Shown: positions 23,749 to 33,383 of the stretch, in pieces | Layout of the letters: each line of letters begins with the position of its first letter | Position numbering within the stretch: the first letter of the stretch is position 1 | Source: Glycomyces amatae | GTDB taxonomy: Bacteria > Actinomycetota > Actinomycetes > Mycobacteriales > Micromonosporaceae | Assembly (NCBI RefSeq): GCF_020991375.1 | Contig: NZ_JAJLQZ010000033.1 | Span: 1 to 40,594 of the forward strand | Length of the DNA stretch: 40,594 nucleotides | Direction: 5' to 3' | Notes under the pieces: generated by a model | Database searches by the model: none | What the model was told of the DNA's origin: nothing | What the model saw: the letters and a program-made list of their open reading frames with translations, nothing else | Translations under genes and position numbers: made by a program

Positions 23749-24864
23749 GTGAGAAGAGCCCTCCCGATCGCCACCGCCGCAGTGCTCGCGACCCTGCTCG
23801 CCGCCGATCCCGCAGCCGCCCAAGAGGAGGCCGAGCCCGCGCCCGCCACCTGGGGCGTCAACCCGTCCGGCCAGGACGGCCCCGACGGCCGCGCCGCCTT
23901 CGACTACGCCCTCGACCCCGGCGCCACGGTCATCGACTTCGTCGGCGTCTCCAACTTCTCCACCGAACCGATCACCTTGCGGCTCTACGCCTCCGACGCC
24001 TACACCACCGACACCGGCGCATTCGACCTCCTGCCCGCCGACCAGGAGCCGGTCGACGTCGGCTCCTGGATCGGCTTCAACGAGGAGACGCTCACCGTCG
24101 CGCCCCAGACCCGCCTCGACGTGCCCTTCGCGCTCACCGTCCCCGCCGACGCCACCCCCGGCGACCACGTCGGCGGGATCGTCGCCGCCGCGACCGAGGA
24201 GGGCGCCGACGCGAGCGGCGCCGAGGTGCTCGTGGAGCGCCGCGTCGGCGCCCGCGTCCACCTGCGCGTCTCCGGCGAACTCGACCCGAGCCTGGTCCCC
24301 GACGCGGACGAGGCGGCCTACCACTACGAGTGGAACCCGGCCGGGCCCGGATCGGCCTCCTTCGACTACACCGTCGAGAACGCGGGCAACGTGCGCCTGC
24401 GCGGCGAACTGGTCGCCCGCATCGGCGGCCCCTGGGGCCTCCTCGCCGAGGAGGTCGTCGTCGCCGAACTCCCGCAGATCCTGCCGGGGGACCGCTACGA
24501 GGGCACGGCCGAAGTGGACGGCCTGTGGCCGCTCGTCCGGCTCGACGTGGAGCTCATCGTCCGGCCCGAGGCCGTCGACGCGGCCGACCTCGAATCCCGG
24601 CTGCCCTCACGCGGCGACGAGACCGCCCTGTGGGCCCCGCCCTGGCCGCAGGCCGCCGTCGCGGCGGCACTCGCCCTGCTGGTCTGGACCGCCGTGAAAC
24701 TGCGAAAACGCAAGCGCCGCAAGGAGTCCTCCATCTCCACCGGCTCGGAGGAAGCGGCGGCGCACGCCGACGGCGAGGGCACCGCCGAGCCGAGACCGGC
24801 GCCGTCCGAAGCGGAGGACTCCGCGCACACCGACCGTCCCGCGAAGGAGCGCGCCGAACCATGA
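23749..24864 (+). CDS. DUF916/WxLIP-type membrane-anchored surface protein
   Basis: A 371-residue protein. GTG 23749 with GAGAG upstream; signal peptide about 1-24. An N-terminal DUF916 (peptidoglycan-binding) domain occupies about 33-150: TWGVNPSGQDGPDGRAAFDY, FVGVSNFSTEPITLRLYASDA, then DVPFALTVPADATPGDHVGGIVA. A second Ig-like domain (about 155-275) matches the DUF3324 position of WxL-interacting proteins. One transmembrane helix (about 300-317) is followed by RKRKRRK and an acidic cytoplasmic tail. In Firmicutes this architecture partners WxL proteins at the wall; here it follows a gene with a WxL-like domain. Its stop overlaps the next start (ATGA), tying it to the importer. Confidence 0.88.
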   Translation: MRRALPIATAAVLATLLAADPAAAQEEAEPAPATWGVNPSGQDGPDGRAAFDYALDPGATVIDFVGVSNFSTEPITLRLYASDAYTTDTGAFDLLPADQEPVDVGSWIGFNEETLTVAPQTRLDVPFALTVPADATPGDHVGGIVAAATEEGADASGAEVLVERRVGARVHLRVSGELDPSLVPDADEAAYHYEWNPAGPGSASFDYTVENAGNVRLRGELVARIGGPWGLLAEEVVVAELPQILPGDRYEGTAEVDGLWPLVRLDVELIVRPEAVDAADLESRLPSRGDETALWAPPWPQAAVAAALALLVWTAVKLRKRKRRKESSISTGSEEAAAHADGEGTAEPRPAPSEAEDSAHTDRPAKERAEP

Positions 24865-26360
24865 GGCACCACCGGACCGCCGCGGCGCTGGCCGCCGCCC
24901 TCCCGCTCGCCCTCGCCGCCTGCACCGGCGCCGGCGGCGCCGACGGGCTCCAGGTCGTCGTCACCACCGAGATCATCAAGGACTGGACCGAGATCGTCGG
25001 CGGCGACCGCGTCGAGGTAGAGAGCATCGTCCCTCCCGGCGGCGACCCGCACTCCTACGAGCCCAGCCCGAACGACGCCGCCACCGTCGCCCGCGCCGAC
25101 CTCGCGTTCACCAACCACCTGCTGCTCGAAGAGCACGCGCTCATCAAGCTCTTCGACTCCGGCGTCCCCGAGGACGCCCCCAACATCGCCCTCGCCGAGA
25201 ACGCCGAACCCTACGGCGCCAAGCTCATCCCGCTGGTCGAGGACGTCGGCCTCGACGTGGTCTGGCTCGGCTTCGGCGTACGCGGCGAGACCGAGACCCG
25301 CTCGGCCGAGATCGACATCCGCCTCACCGGCGCCACCGGCCCCGGCGAGGCCGCCATGTTCCTCACCGACGCCTTCGGCACCCCCGAGATCTACTGGAAC
25401 ACCGCCGACGGCGTGGACGGGTCCGACGTGATCACCCTCCCGCCCGAAGCCCACACCCACGTGAACTGGACCTTCACCGAACCGGGCGTCTACGAGCTGA
25501 CCGCCGCCGCCACGGCCCGCGACGACGGCGCCGTCACCGAGGTCGGCGAGGCCGCGTTCACCTTCGCCGTGGGCGTCAACCCCCGCGACGTCCGCGAGGG
25601 CGCGGTCGTCCTGGACGACGGCCACACCGACCTCACCGCCGACCTCGACACCGGCGCCTTCGTGGTCCGCGACGACGAGCGCGGCGACCTCGACCCCGCC
25701 GAGGTGGTCGTCGACGTCCCCACCCGCTCCATCGAACAGGTCCCCGACACCGAGGCGTTCGCGTTCCTCGGCGAACCGGGCCGGGAGCTCTACCAGCTCC
25801 CGCAGGCCGTCCTCGGCAAGCACGTCCACGGCGAGATCGACCCGCACCTGTGGCAGAACGTCGCCAACGCCAAGGCCTACGTGGAGGTCATCGCGAACGC
25901 CCTCATCGAGGTCGACCCCGAGGGCCGCGGGACCTACGAGGCCAACCGCGACGCCTACCTCGCCGAGCTCGACGCGCTCGACGCCGAGGTGGCCGCCGCG
26001 ATCGACACGATCCCCGAAGCGGACCGCCAGCTCATCACCACCCACGACGCCTTCGGCTACCTCGCCGACCGCTACGGGATGCAGATCGCCGGGTTCGTCG
26101 TCCCCAACCCGGCCGCCGAGCCCAGCGCCAAGCAGGTCGAGCAGCTGACCGAGACCATCGCCGACCTCGACGTCGGCGCCGTGTTCGTCGAGCCGAACCT
26201 CCGCGCCCGCGCCGACGTCCTGCGCCAGGTCGCCGAGGACCAGGGGGTCCGGGTGTGCACCCTGCACGGCGACGCCCTGCCGCCGGAATCACCCACCTAT
26301 ATGGACATGATGCGGCAGAACGCCGCCGAACTGAGCCGCTGCCTGGGAGGCACCTCATGA
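24861..26360 (+). CDS. Zinc/manganese-type ABC substrate-binding lipoprotein with inserted anchored-repeat domain
   Basis: A 499-residue lipoprotein; ATG 24861 overlaps the DUF916 stop. The lipobox is LAA-C (Cys21). Cluster A-I (ZnuA/TroA) halves lie at about 29-122 and 318-499. Probable metal ligands are His64 (GGDPHSYEPSP), His329 (HGEIDPHLW), His395 (TTHDAFGYLADRYG) and Asp471 (LHGDALPP). Between ligands 1 and 2, where ZnuA often has a His-rich loop, sits an anchored-repeat insert (about 124-318) with HTHVNW (198-200) and GHTD (254-255). The insert appears circularly permuted: its C-terminal half comes first. It should bind Zn(II) or Mn(II) and deliver it to the ABC-3 permease encoded downstream. 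Confidence 0.92.
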   Translation: MRHHRTAAALAAALPLALAACTGAGGADGLQVVVTTEIIKDWTEIVGGDRVEVESIVPPGGDPHSYEPSPNDAATVARADLAFTNHLLLEEHALIKLFDSGVPEDAPNIALAENAEPYGAKLIPLVEDVGLDVVWLGFGVRGETETRSAEIDIRLTGATGPGEAAMFLTDAFGTPEIYWNTADGVDGSDVITLPPEAHTHVNWTFTEPGVYELTAAATARDDGAVTEVGEAAFTFAVGVNPRDVREGAVVLDDGHTDLTADLDTGAFVVRDDERGDLDPAEVVVDVPTRSIEQVPDTEAFAFLGEPGRELYQLPQAVLGKHVHGEIDPHLWQNVANAKAYVEVIANALIEVDPEGRGTYEANRDAYLAELDALDAEVAAAIDTIPEADRQLITTHDAFGYLADRYGMQIAGFVVPNPAAEPSAKQVEQLTETIADLDVGAVFVEPNLRARADVLRQVAEDQGVRVCTLHGDALPPESPTYMDMMRQNAAELSRCLGGTS

Positions 26361-27761
26361 GACACCGCAGACCCCTGCTCACGGCCGCCGCCGCGGTCCT
26401 CGCGACCGGCCTGTGGACGGCCCCCGCCCAAGCCCAGGCGCCCGAGGGGCTCGCCGAGTTCGCGCCCGAAGGCGCGGGCCTGGCGGTCACCGCCCCGGGC
26501 GAGCTGCCGACCGCACCCGCGCTCGTGCCCGAGCGCGAGGACTTCGCGTTCCTCGGCGACGCGGGCGACCTCGTGTGGGTGGCCGGCACCGTCGACGGCG
26601 CGACCTACCCGACCCTCGACGCCTCCGCCGTCGAGGGCGACCTCACCCTCGGGCTCGACAAGCTCGAAGGCCCCGGCGACGCCTGGCTCTACACCTTCAC
26701 CGGCCCCGGGCTGGCCGAACCCCTCGCCTCCACCGCGGACGGCGGCACCTTCGACCTCGCGGCGGGCACCACCGCCGTGGTCGTCCTCGCCGTGGACGAA
26801 CCGGGGGAGTACCGGCTCGAACTGGGCGCCCGCGAAGCGGACCCGGCCCGCGGCACCGTCGCCACCCGCGCCCAGGCCGCCGGAGCCGCGGCCACCGCCG
26901 TCTACTCCCTCACCGCCGAGGAGGCCACCGCCGAAGAGGCCGCGGTGCTCGCCGCCGACACCGCCGCCGACACCGACCCCGGCGGGAACGCCCAGGCCGC
27001 GGCCTCCTGCGAGGTCGTCGCCGACGGCCACGTCGACATCGGCCCCCGCTTCGTGGACGGGGAGTGGACCGTGCAGCTGCGCGACGACCGCGACGCCGAG
27101 TCCGTCTGGCGCGACCTGGAGGACGTGGTCCTCCAGGTCCCCGACACCGCCCTGTTCACCGTCCCCGAAGGCGACTACGGCTTCCTCGGCGCCGCGGGCG
27201 ACGAGGTCTACATGCTCCCGCAGGCGCAGGCCTCCGGGATCGTCTGGCCCGGCTGGAACACCCAGGACCCCTCGGTCGTCGACGGCGTCCCCGGGTCCGT
27301 CGAGTGGAACCTCGAGGCCGTCGACGGCCCCGGCGCGTTCACCCTCTTCCTCACCGGCGCCTTCGGCGGCGCCGAAGTCCTCTTCGACTCCGCCGAGGCC
27401 CTGCCGCAGACCGTCTCGGTGCCCCGCAACACCCACGCGCACGGCAACTTCGCCTTCACCGAGGCCGGGGTCTACCGCCTCGCCGTCGCGTTCACCGCCA
27501 CCACCGCCGACGGCGAGACCGTGAGCGACACCGCGGAGGTCCAGCTCGCCGTCGGCGACGCCACCGACCCGGGCGACGCCTGCACCGGCGGCTCCGGCGA
27601 CCGGTCCTCCACCGAGGACGACGACGGCGACGACGGCGGCTTCCTGCCCACCACCGGCACCGGCTGGCTCCTGTGGGGCCTGGGCGCCGCCGCCCTCGCC
27701 GTCGTCGCCGGCGCGGTCATCATGGCCGCCACCCGCAGGCGCCGCGCATCGGAGGACGCCG

Positions 27762-27772
<11 letters not shown>
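26357..27772 (+). CDS. LPTTG sortase-anchored repeat protein of the ABC transporter locus
   Basis: A 471-residue wall protein; ATG 26357 overlaps the previous stop. Signal peptide about 1-27. A degenerate repeat-like region (about 50-160) lacks the histidines. A full choice-of-anchor M domain follows (about 217-400) with DGHVDI (His225), MLPQAQASGIVWPGW and NTHAHGNFAFTEAGVYRL (His360/His362). A Ser/Asp/Gly-rich stretch leads to LPTTG (430-434), a hydrophobic helix and ATRRRR, a complete sortase signal. It corresponds to the ABC-transporter-associated repeat proteins of this system. It is the only sortase substrate in the locus; no sortase gene is in the window. Its end overlaps the ATPase gene by 11 bp. 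Confidence 0.9.
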
Positions 27773-28492
<720 letters not shown>

Positions 28493-28496
<4 letters not shown>

Positions 28497-29350
28497 TCGA
28501 GTGGCTCGCCGAACCCTGGACCCACGCGTTCATGCAGCGCGCCTTCGCGGTCGCCGTCATGTCCGCCGTCGTGTGCGTCGCCGTGGGCGCCTTCGTGGTC
28601 CTGCGCGGCATGGCCTTCATCGGCGACGCCGTCGCGCACGCGGTCTTCCCCGGCGTCGCGGTCGGCTTCGTCCTGCACGTCAACCTGACCCTCTCCGGGG
28701 CGGTCGCGGGCGTGGCGACCGCGCTGGCGATCGTCCTCATCAGCCAGACCCGGAGGCTCAAGGAGGACACCGTGATCGGGATCTTCTGGGCCGCCGCGTT
28801 CGGCCTGGGGATCGTGGTCGTCTCCACGCAGGAGTCCTACACCGGGGACCTCGCCTCGTTCCTGTTCGGGCAGATCCTCGCCCTCGGCGACGAGGACGTG
28901 GCCCTGGTCGGCGCCGTGGGCGCGGTGCTCGTGGCCGCGACGTTCCTGCTGCGCCGCCAGCTCGTCGCCGTCAGCCTCGACCGGGAGACCGCGCGGGCCT
29001 CGGGCCTGCCGGTCCTCGCGCTCGACATCGCCCTCTACGTCATGGTCACCGTCGCGATCGTGATCGCGCTCCAGGCCGTCGGGAACATCCTCGTCCTCGC
29101 CCTCCTGGTGACCCCGGCCGCCGCGGCGCGGCTGGTCACCGACCGGCTCGGCCCGATGGTCCTGGCCGGGTGCGCGGTGGCCGCCTTCGGGGCGGTGGCC
29201 GGCCTCTATCTATCCTTCTACTACGACCTCGCCGCCGGTGGCCTCATCGTCCTGGTGATCACCGGCGTGTTCCTCCTGGCCTGGCTGCTCGCGCCCCGCC
29301 ACGGCCTCGTCGCCCGCTGGACGAGGCGCCGCACCGCGGCCCGCGCCTGA
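28493..29350 (+). CDS. ABC-3 family metal permease (ZnuB/MntC-like)
   Basis: A 285-residue integral membrane protein from GTG 28493, with eight or nine hydrophobic helices. Family marks include FVVLRGMAFIGDAVAHAVFPGVAVGF early, FLFGQILAL in the middle and AVGNILVLALLVTPAAAARLVTDRL towards the end. This is the typical sequence of ABC-3 permeases importing Zn(II) or Mn(II). Final gene of the locus, closed by a strong hairpin. Metal choice is inferred as zinc from the upstream Zur box. Confidence 0.93.
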
Positions 29351-29354
29351 GCGA

Positions 29355-29395
29355 ACGGCGCGCCGGTACTCCACTCTGGAGTACCGGCGCGCCGT
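29355..29395. terminator. Strong bidirectional terminator
   Basis: A perfect 19-bp stem starting ACGGCGCGCCGGTACTCCA with a CTC loop. It separates the metal-transport locus (ends 29350) from the convergent MFS gene (ends 29404). Confidence 0.9.
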
Positions 29396-29403
29396 CGCGC
29401 GGA

Positions 29404-30732
29404 TCAGCCGCGGCGGGCGGCCGCGACGAGCGCGTTCACGCGCTCGCGCTCGGCCCGGCCCCAGGTCTCCTTCGTCACCAGGATGCCGACCAGGCCGACC
29501 AGCGCCGCGCCCAGGTACAGCAGCGACGCGCCGGGCCAGCCGAACGCCCCGACCAGGGCGGCCGCCAGGAGCGGCGCGAACCCGCCCAGCGCCGCCGCGA
29601 TCTGGTAGCCGAGCGAGGCGCCCGAGGTGCGCGTCGCGGTGCGGAACTGCTCGGTCAGCAGCGCCCCCTGCGTGCCCGTGAGGGCCGCGTGGATGAGGCC
29701 GATGCCGATGACGAACACCGCGACCACGAGCACCGGTTCGCCGTGGTTCGTCAGCAGGTACATCGGGAACGCGAACAGGGCCGCCGCGACGCACCCGGCG
29801 ATGTAGATCGGGCGGCGGCCGATGCGGTCGGTGAGGCTGCCCGCCAGGAACGTCACGGCGATCGCCGTGACGCTCGCGGCCGTGATGGCGCCCAAGGCCA
29901 CCGACCGCAGCTCCGGCTGCCGCTCGGTGATGTAGTTGAGCAGGTACGTCGCCGTCGAGTAGTACGCGAAGGACTCCACGACGCGCAGCGCGATCACGCG
30001 CAGGATGCCCCGCCAGTCGTCGCGCAGCGTCGCCAGGAGCGGGTTCTTCTCGGTCTTCCCGCTCGCCTGCGCCTCCTGGAACTCGGGCGACTCGGACAGC
30101 CGCGAGCGCACGAACAGCGCGACGAGGACGAGCACGGCGCTGAACAGGAACGGCGTGCGCCACTGCCAGTCGCCCTCGAGGGTCGAGCTCCAGGCGAACA
30201 TGCCGCTGGCGAGGGCGATGCCCAGCGGGTTGCCCGACTGCGGGATCGCGGCGAACATGCCGCGCCGGTGCCACGGCGCGTGCTCGTAGGCCATGGTGAT
30301 CGCGCCGCCCCACTCGGCGCCGAACGCGAGCCCCTGGACCATGCGGATCACGGTGAGGATGATCGGCGCGGCCACGCCGATCTGCGCGTACGTCGGCATC
30401 AGGCCGATGGCGAAGGTCGCGGCGCCCATGACGATCATGGCGCCCACCAGGACGGGCTTGCGGCCGTACCGGTCGCCGAGGTAGCCGCCGATCGCGCCGC
30501 CGAGCGGGCGCATGACGAACCCGACCGCCAGCGTCGCGAACGCCAGCAGGGTGCTCACCAGCGGGTCCTCGGCCGGGAAGAACACGGTGCCGAAGTACAG
30601 CGCCGCCGCCGTGCCGTAGGCGATGAAGTCGTAGTTCTCGACGCTCGTGCCGAGCGCCGCGGCGAAGGCGGTCTTGACGCGGTCCTTCGAGCCCAGAGGG
30701 CTGCGTATGGTCTCAGTGGCCGTGGGGGACAT
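29404..30732 (-). CDS. MFS transporter of the MHS (metabolite:H+ symporter) family
   Basis: A 442-residue transporter with 12 predicted helices. It contains FVMRPLGGAIGGYLGDRYGRKPVLV (loop 2-3 signature), RMVQGLAFGAEWGGAITMAYEHAP, RRGMFAAIPQSGNPLGIALASG and GSLTDRIGRRPIYIAG in the second half. These are hallmarks of the MHS subfamily, which takes up organic acids, betaines and related small solutes by proton symport. A strong AAAGGAGATC ribosome site precedes ATG 30732. It is the last gene of the LacI - kinase - isomerase operon, so the likely cargo is the sugar or polyol that they process. That cargo is unusual for MHS and would be worth testing. Confidence 0.9.
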   Translation of the reverse strand: MSPTATETIRSPLGSKDRVKTAFAAALGTSVENYDFIAYGTAAALYFGTVFFPAEDPLVSTLLAFATLAVGFVMRPLGGAIGGYLGDRYGRKPVLVGAMIVMGAATFAIGLMPTYAQIGVAAPIILTVIRMVQGLAFGAEWGGAITMAYEHAPWHRRGMFAAIPQSGNPLGIALASGMFAWSSTLEGDWQWRTPFLFSAVLVLVALFVRSRLSESPEFQEAQASGKTEKNPLLATLRDDWRGILRVIALRVVESFAYYSTATYLLNYITERQPELRSVALGAITAASVTAIAVTFLAGSLTDRIGRRPIYIAGCVAAALFAFPMYLLTNHGEPVLVVAVFVIGIGLIHAALTGTQGALLTEQFRTATRTSGASLGYQIAAALGGFAPLLAAALVGAFGWPGASLLYLGAALVGLVGILVTKETWGRAERERVNALVAAARRG

Positions 30733-30762
30733 GGGGATCTCCTTTGATCGGGACGGGCGGTC

Positions 30763-31218
30763 TCAGTCCGCCGGGGCGGACTTGTCGAGGGCGTTGAGCT
30801 TGGCGACGCGGCGCCGGGTGTCCTCGTCGTCGTCGAAGACGGCGCCGAGGAACTCGCGCACGATGTCCGGGACGAGCGCGTGCGGCACGAGCCACGCGCC
30901 CATGGCGATGGCGTTCGCGTCGTCGTGCTCGACGGCCTGGTGGGCCGAGTACGGCTCGTGGGCGAGCCCGCAGCGGATGCCGGGCAGCTTGTTGGCGGCC
31001 ATGACGGCGCCCTGGCCGGTCCCGCAGACGAGGACGGCGCGGTCCGCCCGGCCCTCGGCCACCGGCAGGCAGGTCGCCCGCGTGATGTCGGGGAAGTCGA
31101 CCGGGTCGGCGCTGTCGGTGCCGCAGTCGAGGACCTCGTGGCCGAGGGACTCGATGACGGCCCGGACGGTGTCCTTCATGGGGAATCCGGCGTGGTCGGC
31201 GCCGAGCGCGATTCTCAT
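30763..31218 (-). CDS. rpiB: RpiB/LacAB-family sugar-phosphate isomerase
   Basis: A 151-residue isomerase beginning MRIALGADHAGFPMKD (Asp8, His9). The active-site Cys65 lies in VLVCGTGQGAVMAANK, and H(E)PYSAHQAVEHDDANAIAMGA (around His98) completes the pocket. RpiB interconverts ribose-5-P and ribulose-5-P; relatives act on allose- or other sugar phosphates. The ATG overlaps the kinase stop (ATGA). With ribokinase it would channel ribose, or a related pentose, into the pentose phosphate pathway. Confidence 0.92.
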   Translation of the reverse strand: MRIALGADHAGFPMKDTVRAVIESLGHEVLDCGTDSADPVDFPDITRATCLPVAEGRADRAVLVCGTGQGAVMAANKLPGIRCGLAHEPYSAHQAVEHDDANAIAMGAWLVPHALVPDIVREFLGAVFDDDEDTRRRVAKLNALDKSAPAD

Positions 31219-32183
31219 CGGGCGGTGTTCCTTTCGGTGGTGTCGAACGGGGTGCGGGCGAGGAGTTCGACTTCGGGCCGGCGCGGGACGGACGGCGAGG
31301 CGCCGGGCCTGGTGACCGCGAGCGACGCGGCGTCGAGGGCGTGCCGGAGCCGGTCGGGCAGCGGCAGGTCGGACAGGGCCGCGAAGTAGCCCGCGAAGGT
31401 GTCGCCCGCCGCGGTGGTGTCGACGGCCTCCACCGGGCGGGCCGCCGCGCGGCCCGTCCCGCCCGCGACGCCGTAGGCCGCCCCCGCGGCGCCGAGCGTG
31501 CAGATGACGTCGGCGCCCGCCGCCCGCGCGAGCCCGGCCATGAGCCCGTCGACGTCCGCCTCGGCGACGCCGTGCAGCGCGGCCAGGCTCGCCAGTTCGT
31601 GCTCGTTCACCACGAGCAGGTCCGCGTCGGGGACCAGCTCCTCGGCCGAGACCGGCGCGGGGGCGGCGTTCCAGACGACGAGGGCGCCCGCGCCGCGGGC
31701 CAGGCCCGCGGCCAGCCGCGAGACGGCCGCGGGGATCTCGTTCTGGAGCAGCAGGACGTCGCCCGGTCCGAGCGCCCGGCACGCCTCCCGCACGGCCGCT
31801 TCGGGGATCGCGCGGTTCGCGCCGGGGACGATGACGATCGAGTTCTCGGCGGCGTCGTCGATGAACACGAAGGCGCGGCCGGACGGCGTGTCCTCCAGGC
31901 GCGCGATGCCGTCCGTCTCGATGCCGTCGGCCTCGAGCGCGGCGAGCATCGCGGAACCGTCCCGCTCGCCGACCGCGCCGACCATCCGCACCGACGCTCC
32001 GGCGCGCGCGGCGGCCACGGCCTGGTTCGCGCCCTTGCCGCCCAGCGCGGTGTCCGATGCGGACGCGCTCAGGGTCTCGCCGGGGCCGGGGAACCGCGGC
32101 ACCCGCACGGCGTCGTCGATGTTGACGCTGCCGACCACCAGCACGTTCGTCCCCGGGCGCCCGGAACCTGCGTCGGCGCTCAT
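31215..32183 (-). CDS. rbsK: Ribokinase (PfkB family)
   Basis: A 322-residue PfkB-family kinase. The N-terminal signature is VLVVGSVNIDDAVRVPRFPGPGETL, then ALGGKGANQAVAAARAG. The C-terminal signature is VEAVDTTAAGDTFAGYFAAL, with the catalytic Asp in AAGD and the anion hole GDTF. NEHELASL and ICTLGAAGAAYG are typical of ribokinase. The highly conserved DT(T)GAGD is DTTAAGD here, a variant found in ribokinases. Its ATG overlaps the LacI stop as ATGA. Substrate is ribose or a similar sugar. Confidence 0.9.
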   Translation of the reverse strand: MSADAGSGRPGTNVLVVGSVNIDDAVRVPRFPGPGETLSASASDTALGGKGANQAVAAARAGASVRMVGAVGERDGSAMLAALEADGIETDGIARLEDTPSGRAFVFIDDAAENSIVIVPGANRAIPEAAVREACRALGPGDVLLLQNEIPAAVSRLAAGLARGAGALVVWNAAPAPVSAEELVPDADLLVVNEHELASLAALHGVAEADVDGLMAGLARAAGADVICTLGAAGAAYGVAGGTGRAAARPVEAVDTTAAGDTFAGYFAALSDLPLPDRLRHALDAASLAVTRPGASPSVPRRPEVELLARTPFDTTERNTAR

Positions 32184-33175
32184 GCCCGGCCCCCTTCCGA
32201 ACGGTCGACGAACGAGGTGGCGATGCGCTGCGAGGCCGCGGTGCCGCCGTCGATGAGGTCGAGCAGGCCCCGCACCCCGGCGCGGCCGATCGCGGGCGCG
32301 TCGTTGCGGACGGCGCTGACCGGCGGCGAGGTGAACGCGAACCACTCGACGTCGTCGAAGGAGACGACCTCGATCCGCGAGGCCGCCTCGGCGCCGAGGC
32401 GCTCGCGCATGGCCCGCATGGCGCCGAGCGTGGTCTGGTTGTTGGCGCCGAACACGGCGGTGGGCCGCACGCCGCGGTCGAGGACGCGCAGCATGGCCTC
32501 GGCGGCGCCGTCCGCGAGGAAGTCGCCCGCGTCGATCAGCGCGTCGTCGGTGCTGATGCCGTGCGCCTCGCGCCCGGCCAGGTAGGCGTCGTGCCGCTCG
32601 GCGCCGGTCGAGAAGCCCTCGGGGCCGCCGATGAAGGCGACATCGCGGTGCCCGCGGCGCTGGAGCCACGCGAGCGCCTGGGCGACGCCCCCGGCGTTGT
32701 CGGTCCCGTAGAGCGGCGCGTCGACGCCCTCGATCGCCCGGTTGAGCAGGACGATCGGCAGCTTCGCGGCGAGCAGGGCCTCCAGGCGGGGGGTCCGGGG
32801 GCCCTGGGGGGACAGCAGGAGCCCGTCGATGCGCTGGGACGCGAAGGCGTCGAGCACGGCGTCGGCCTGCTCGGCGTCCTCGTTGGCGTTGGCGAGGAGC
32901 AGGGTGTACCCCCGGGCGCGCGCCTCCTGCTCGGCCGCGTGGGCGAGCTCGGAGAAGAACGGGCTGCGGATGTCCGAGACGAGCAGCCCCAGGACGTCGG
33001 TGCGGGCGCGGCGCAGGGAGCGGGCCGGGCCGTGCGCGATGTAGCCGAGCTCGCGGGCGGCGGCCAGGACGCGGCTGCGGGAGTCGGCGGACGTCTGCGG
33101 GCTGCCGCTGAGGACGCGGGACGCGGTGCCGACGGCGACCCCGGCGCGCGCCGCGACGTCTTTGATCGTGGCCAA
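32180..33175 (-). CDS. LacI-family transcriptional regulator of the pentose operon
   Basis: A 331-residue repressor. I place the start at TTG 33175 (LATIKDVAARAGVAVGTASRVLSG), because AGGTGAGG lies just upstream and LacI proteins begin at this point; an ATG-type start at 33262 would translate through the operators. HTH about 2-25, hinge about 45-60 (GYIAHGPARSLRRA), then a periplasmic-binding-like sugar domain (VLGLLVSDIRSPFFSEL to FDDVEWFAFTSPPVSAV). First gene of the operon and very likely autoregulated through the two palindromes at 33202-33233. Confidence 0.9.
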   Translation of the reverse strand: MATIKDVAARAGVAVGTASRVLSGSPQTSADSRSRVLAAARELGYIAHGPARSLRRARTDVLGLLVSDIRSPFFSELAHAAEQEARARGYTLLLANANEDAEQADAVLDAFASQRIDGLLLSPQGPRTPRLEALLAAKLPIVLLNRAIEGVDAPLYGTDNAGGVAQALAWLQRRGHRDVAFIGGPEGFSTGAERHDAYLAGREAHGISTDDALIDAGDFLADGAAEAMLRVLDRGVRPTAVFGANNQTTLGAMRAMRERLGAEAASRIEVVSFDDVEWFAFTSPPVSAVRNDAPAIGRAGVRGLLDLIDGGTAASQRIATSFVDRSEGGRA

Positions 33176-33201
33176 GTCTGCCTCACCTCGCTGTGAACGC
33201 T

Positions 33202-33233
33202 CATGGAAACGATTCCATGACGGAAACGTTTCC
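33202..33233. promoter_or_regulatory. Twin LacI operators upstream of the pentose operon
   Basis: CATGGAAACGATTCCATG (33202-33219) and GGAAACGTTTCC (33222-33233) are two LacI/GalR-type palindromes with central CG, centred 17 bp apart and ending 27 bp before the TTG start. The second is a perfect palindrome. They are likely autoregulatory operators. Confidence 0.8.
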
Positions 33234-33339
33234 ACCGTAACACCGGCCACCGCCGAACGCAACCGAACGAGCGCCCGCCCCGCCGAACCGCCCCGGCCCC
33301 CGACGCTTCTCTACAGCGAACCCGCAGGAAGCGAGCCGC

Positions 33340-33367
33340 GGGGCCGGGATCGAACGATCCCGGCCCC
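33340..33367. terminator. Terminator hairpin after the stress protein
   Basis: 13-bp stem GGGGCCGGGATCG/CGATCCCGGCCCC with an AA loop, 17 bp beyond the stop of the minus-strand stress-protein gene (33384). Confidence 0.8.
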
Positions 33368-33383
33368 GGCACTGCTCCGCGGT

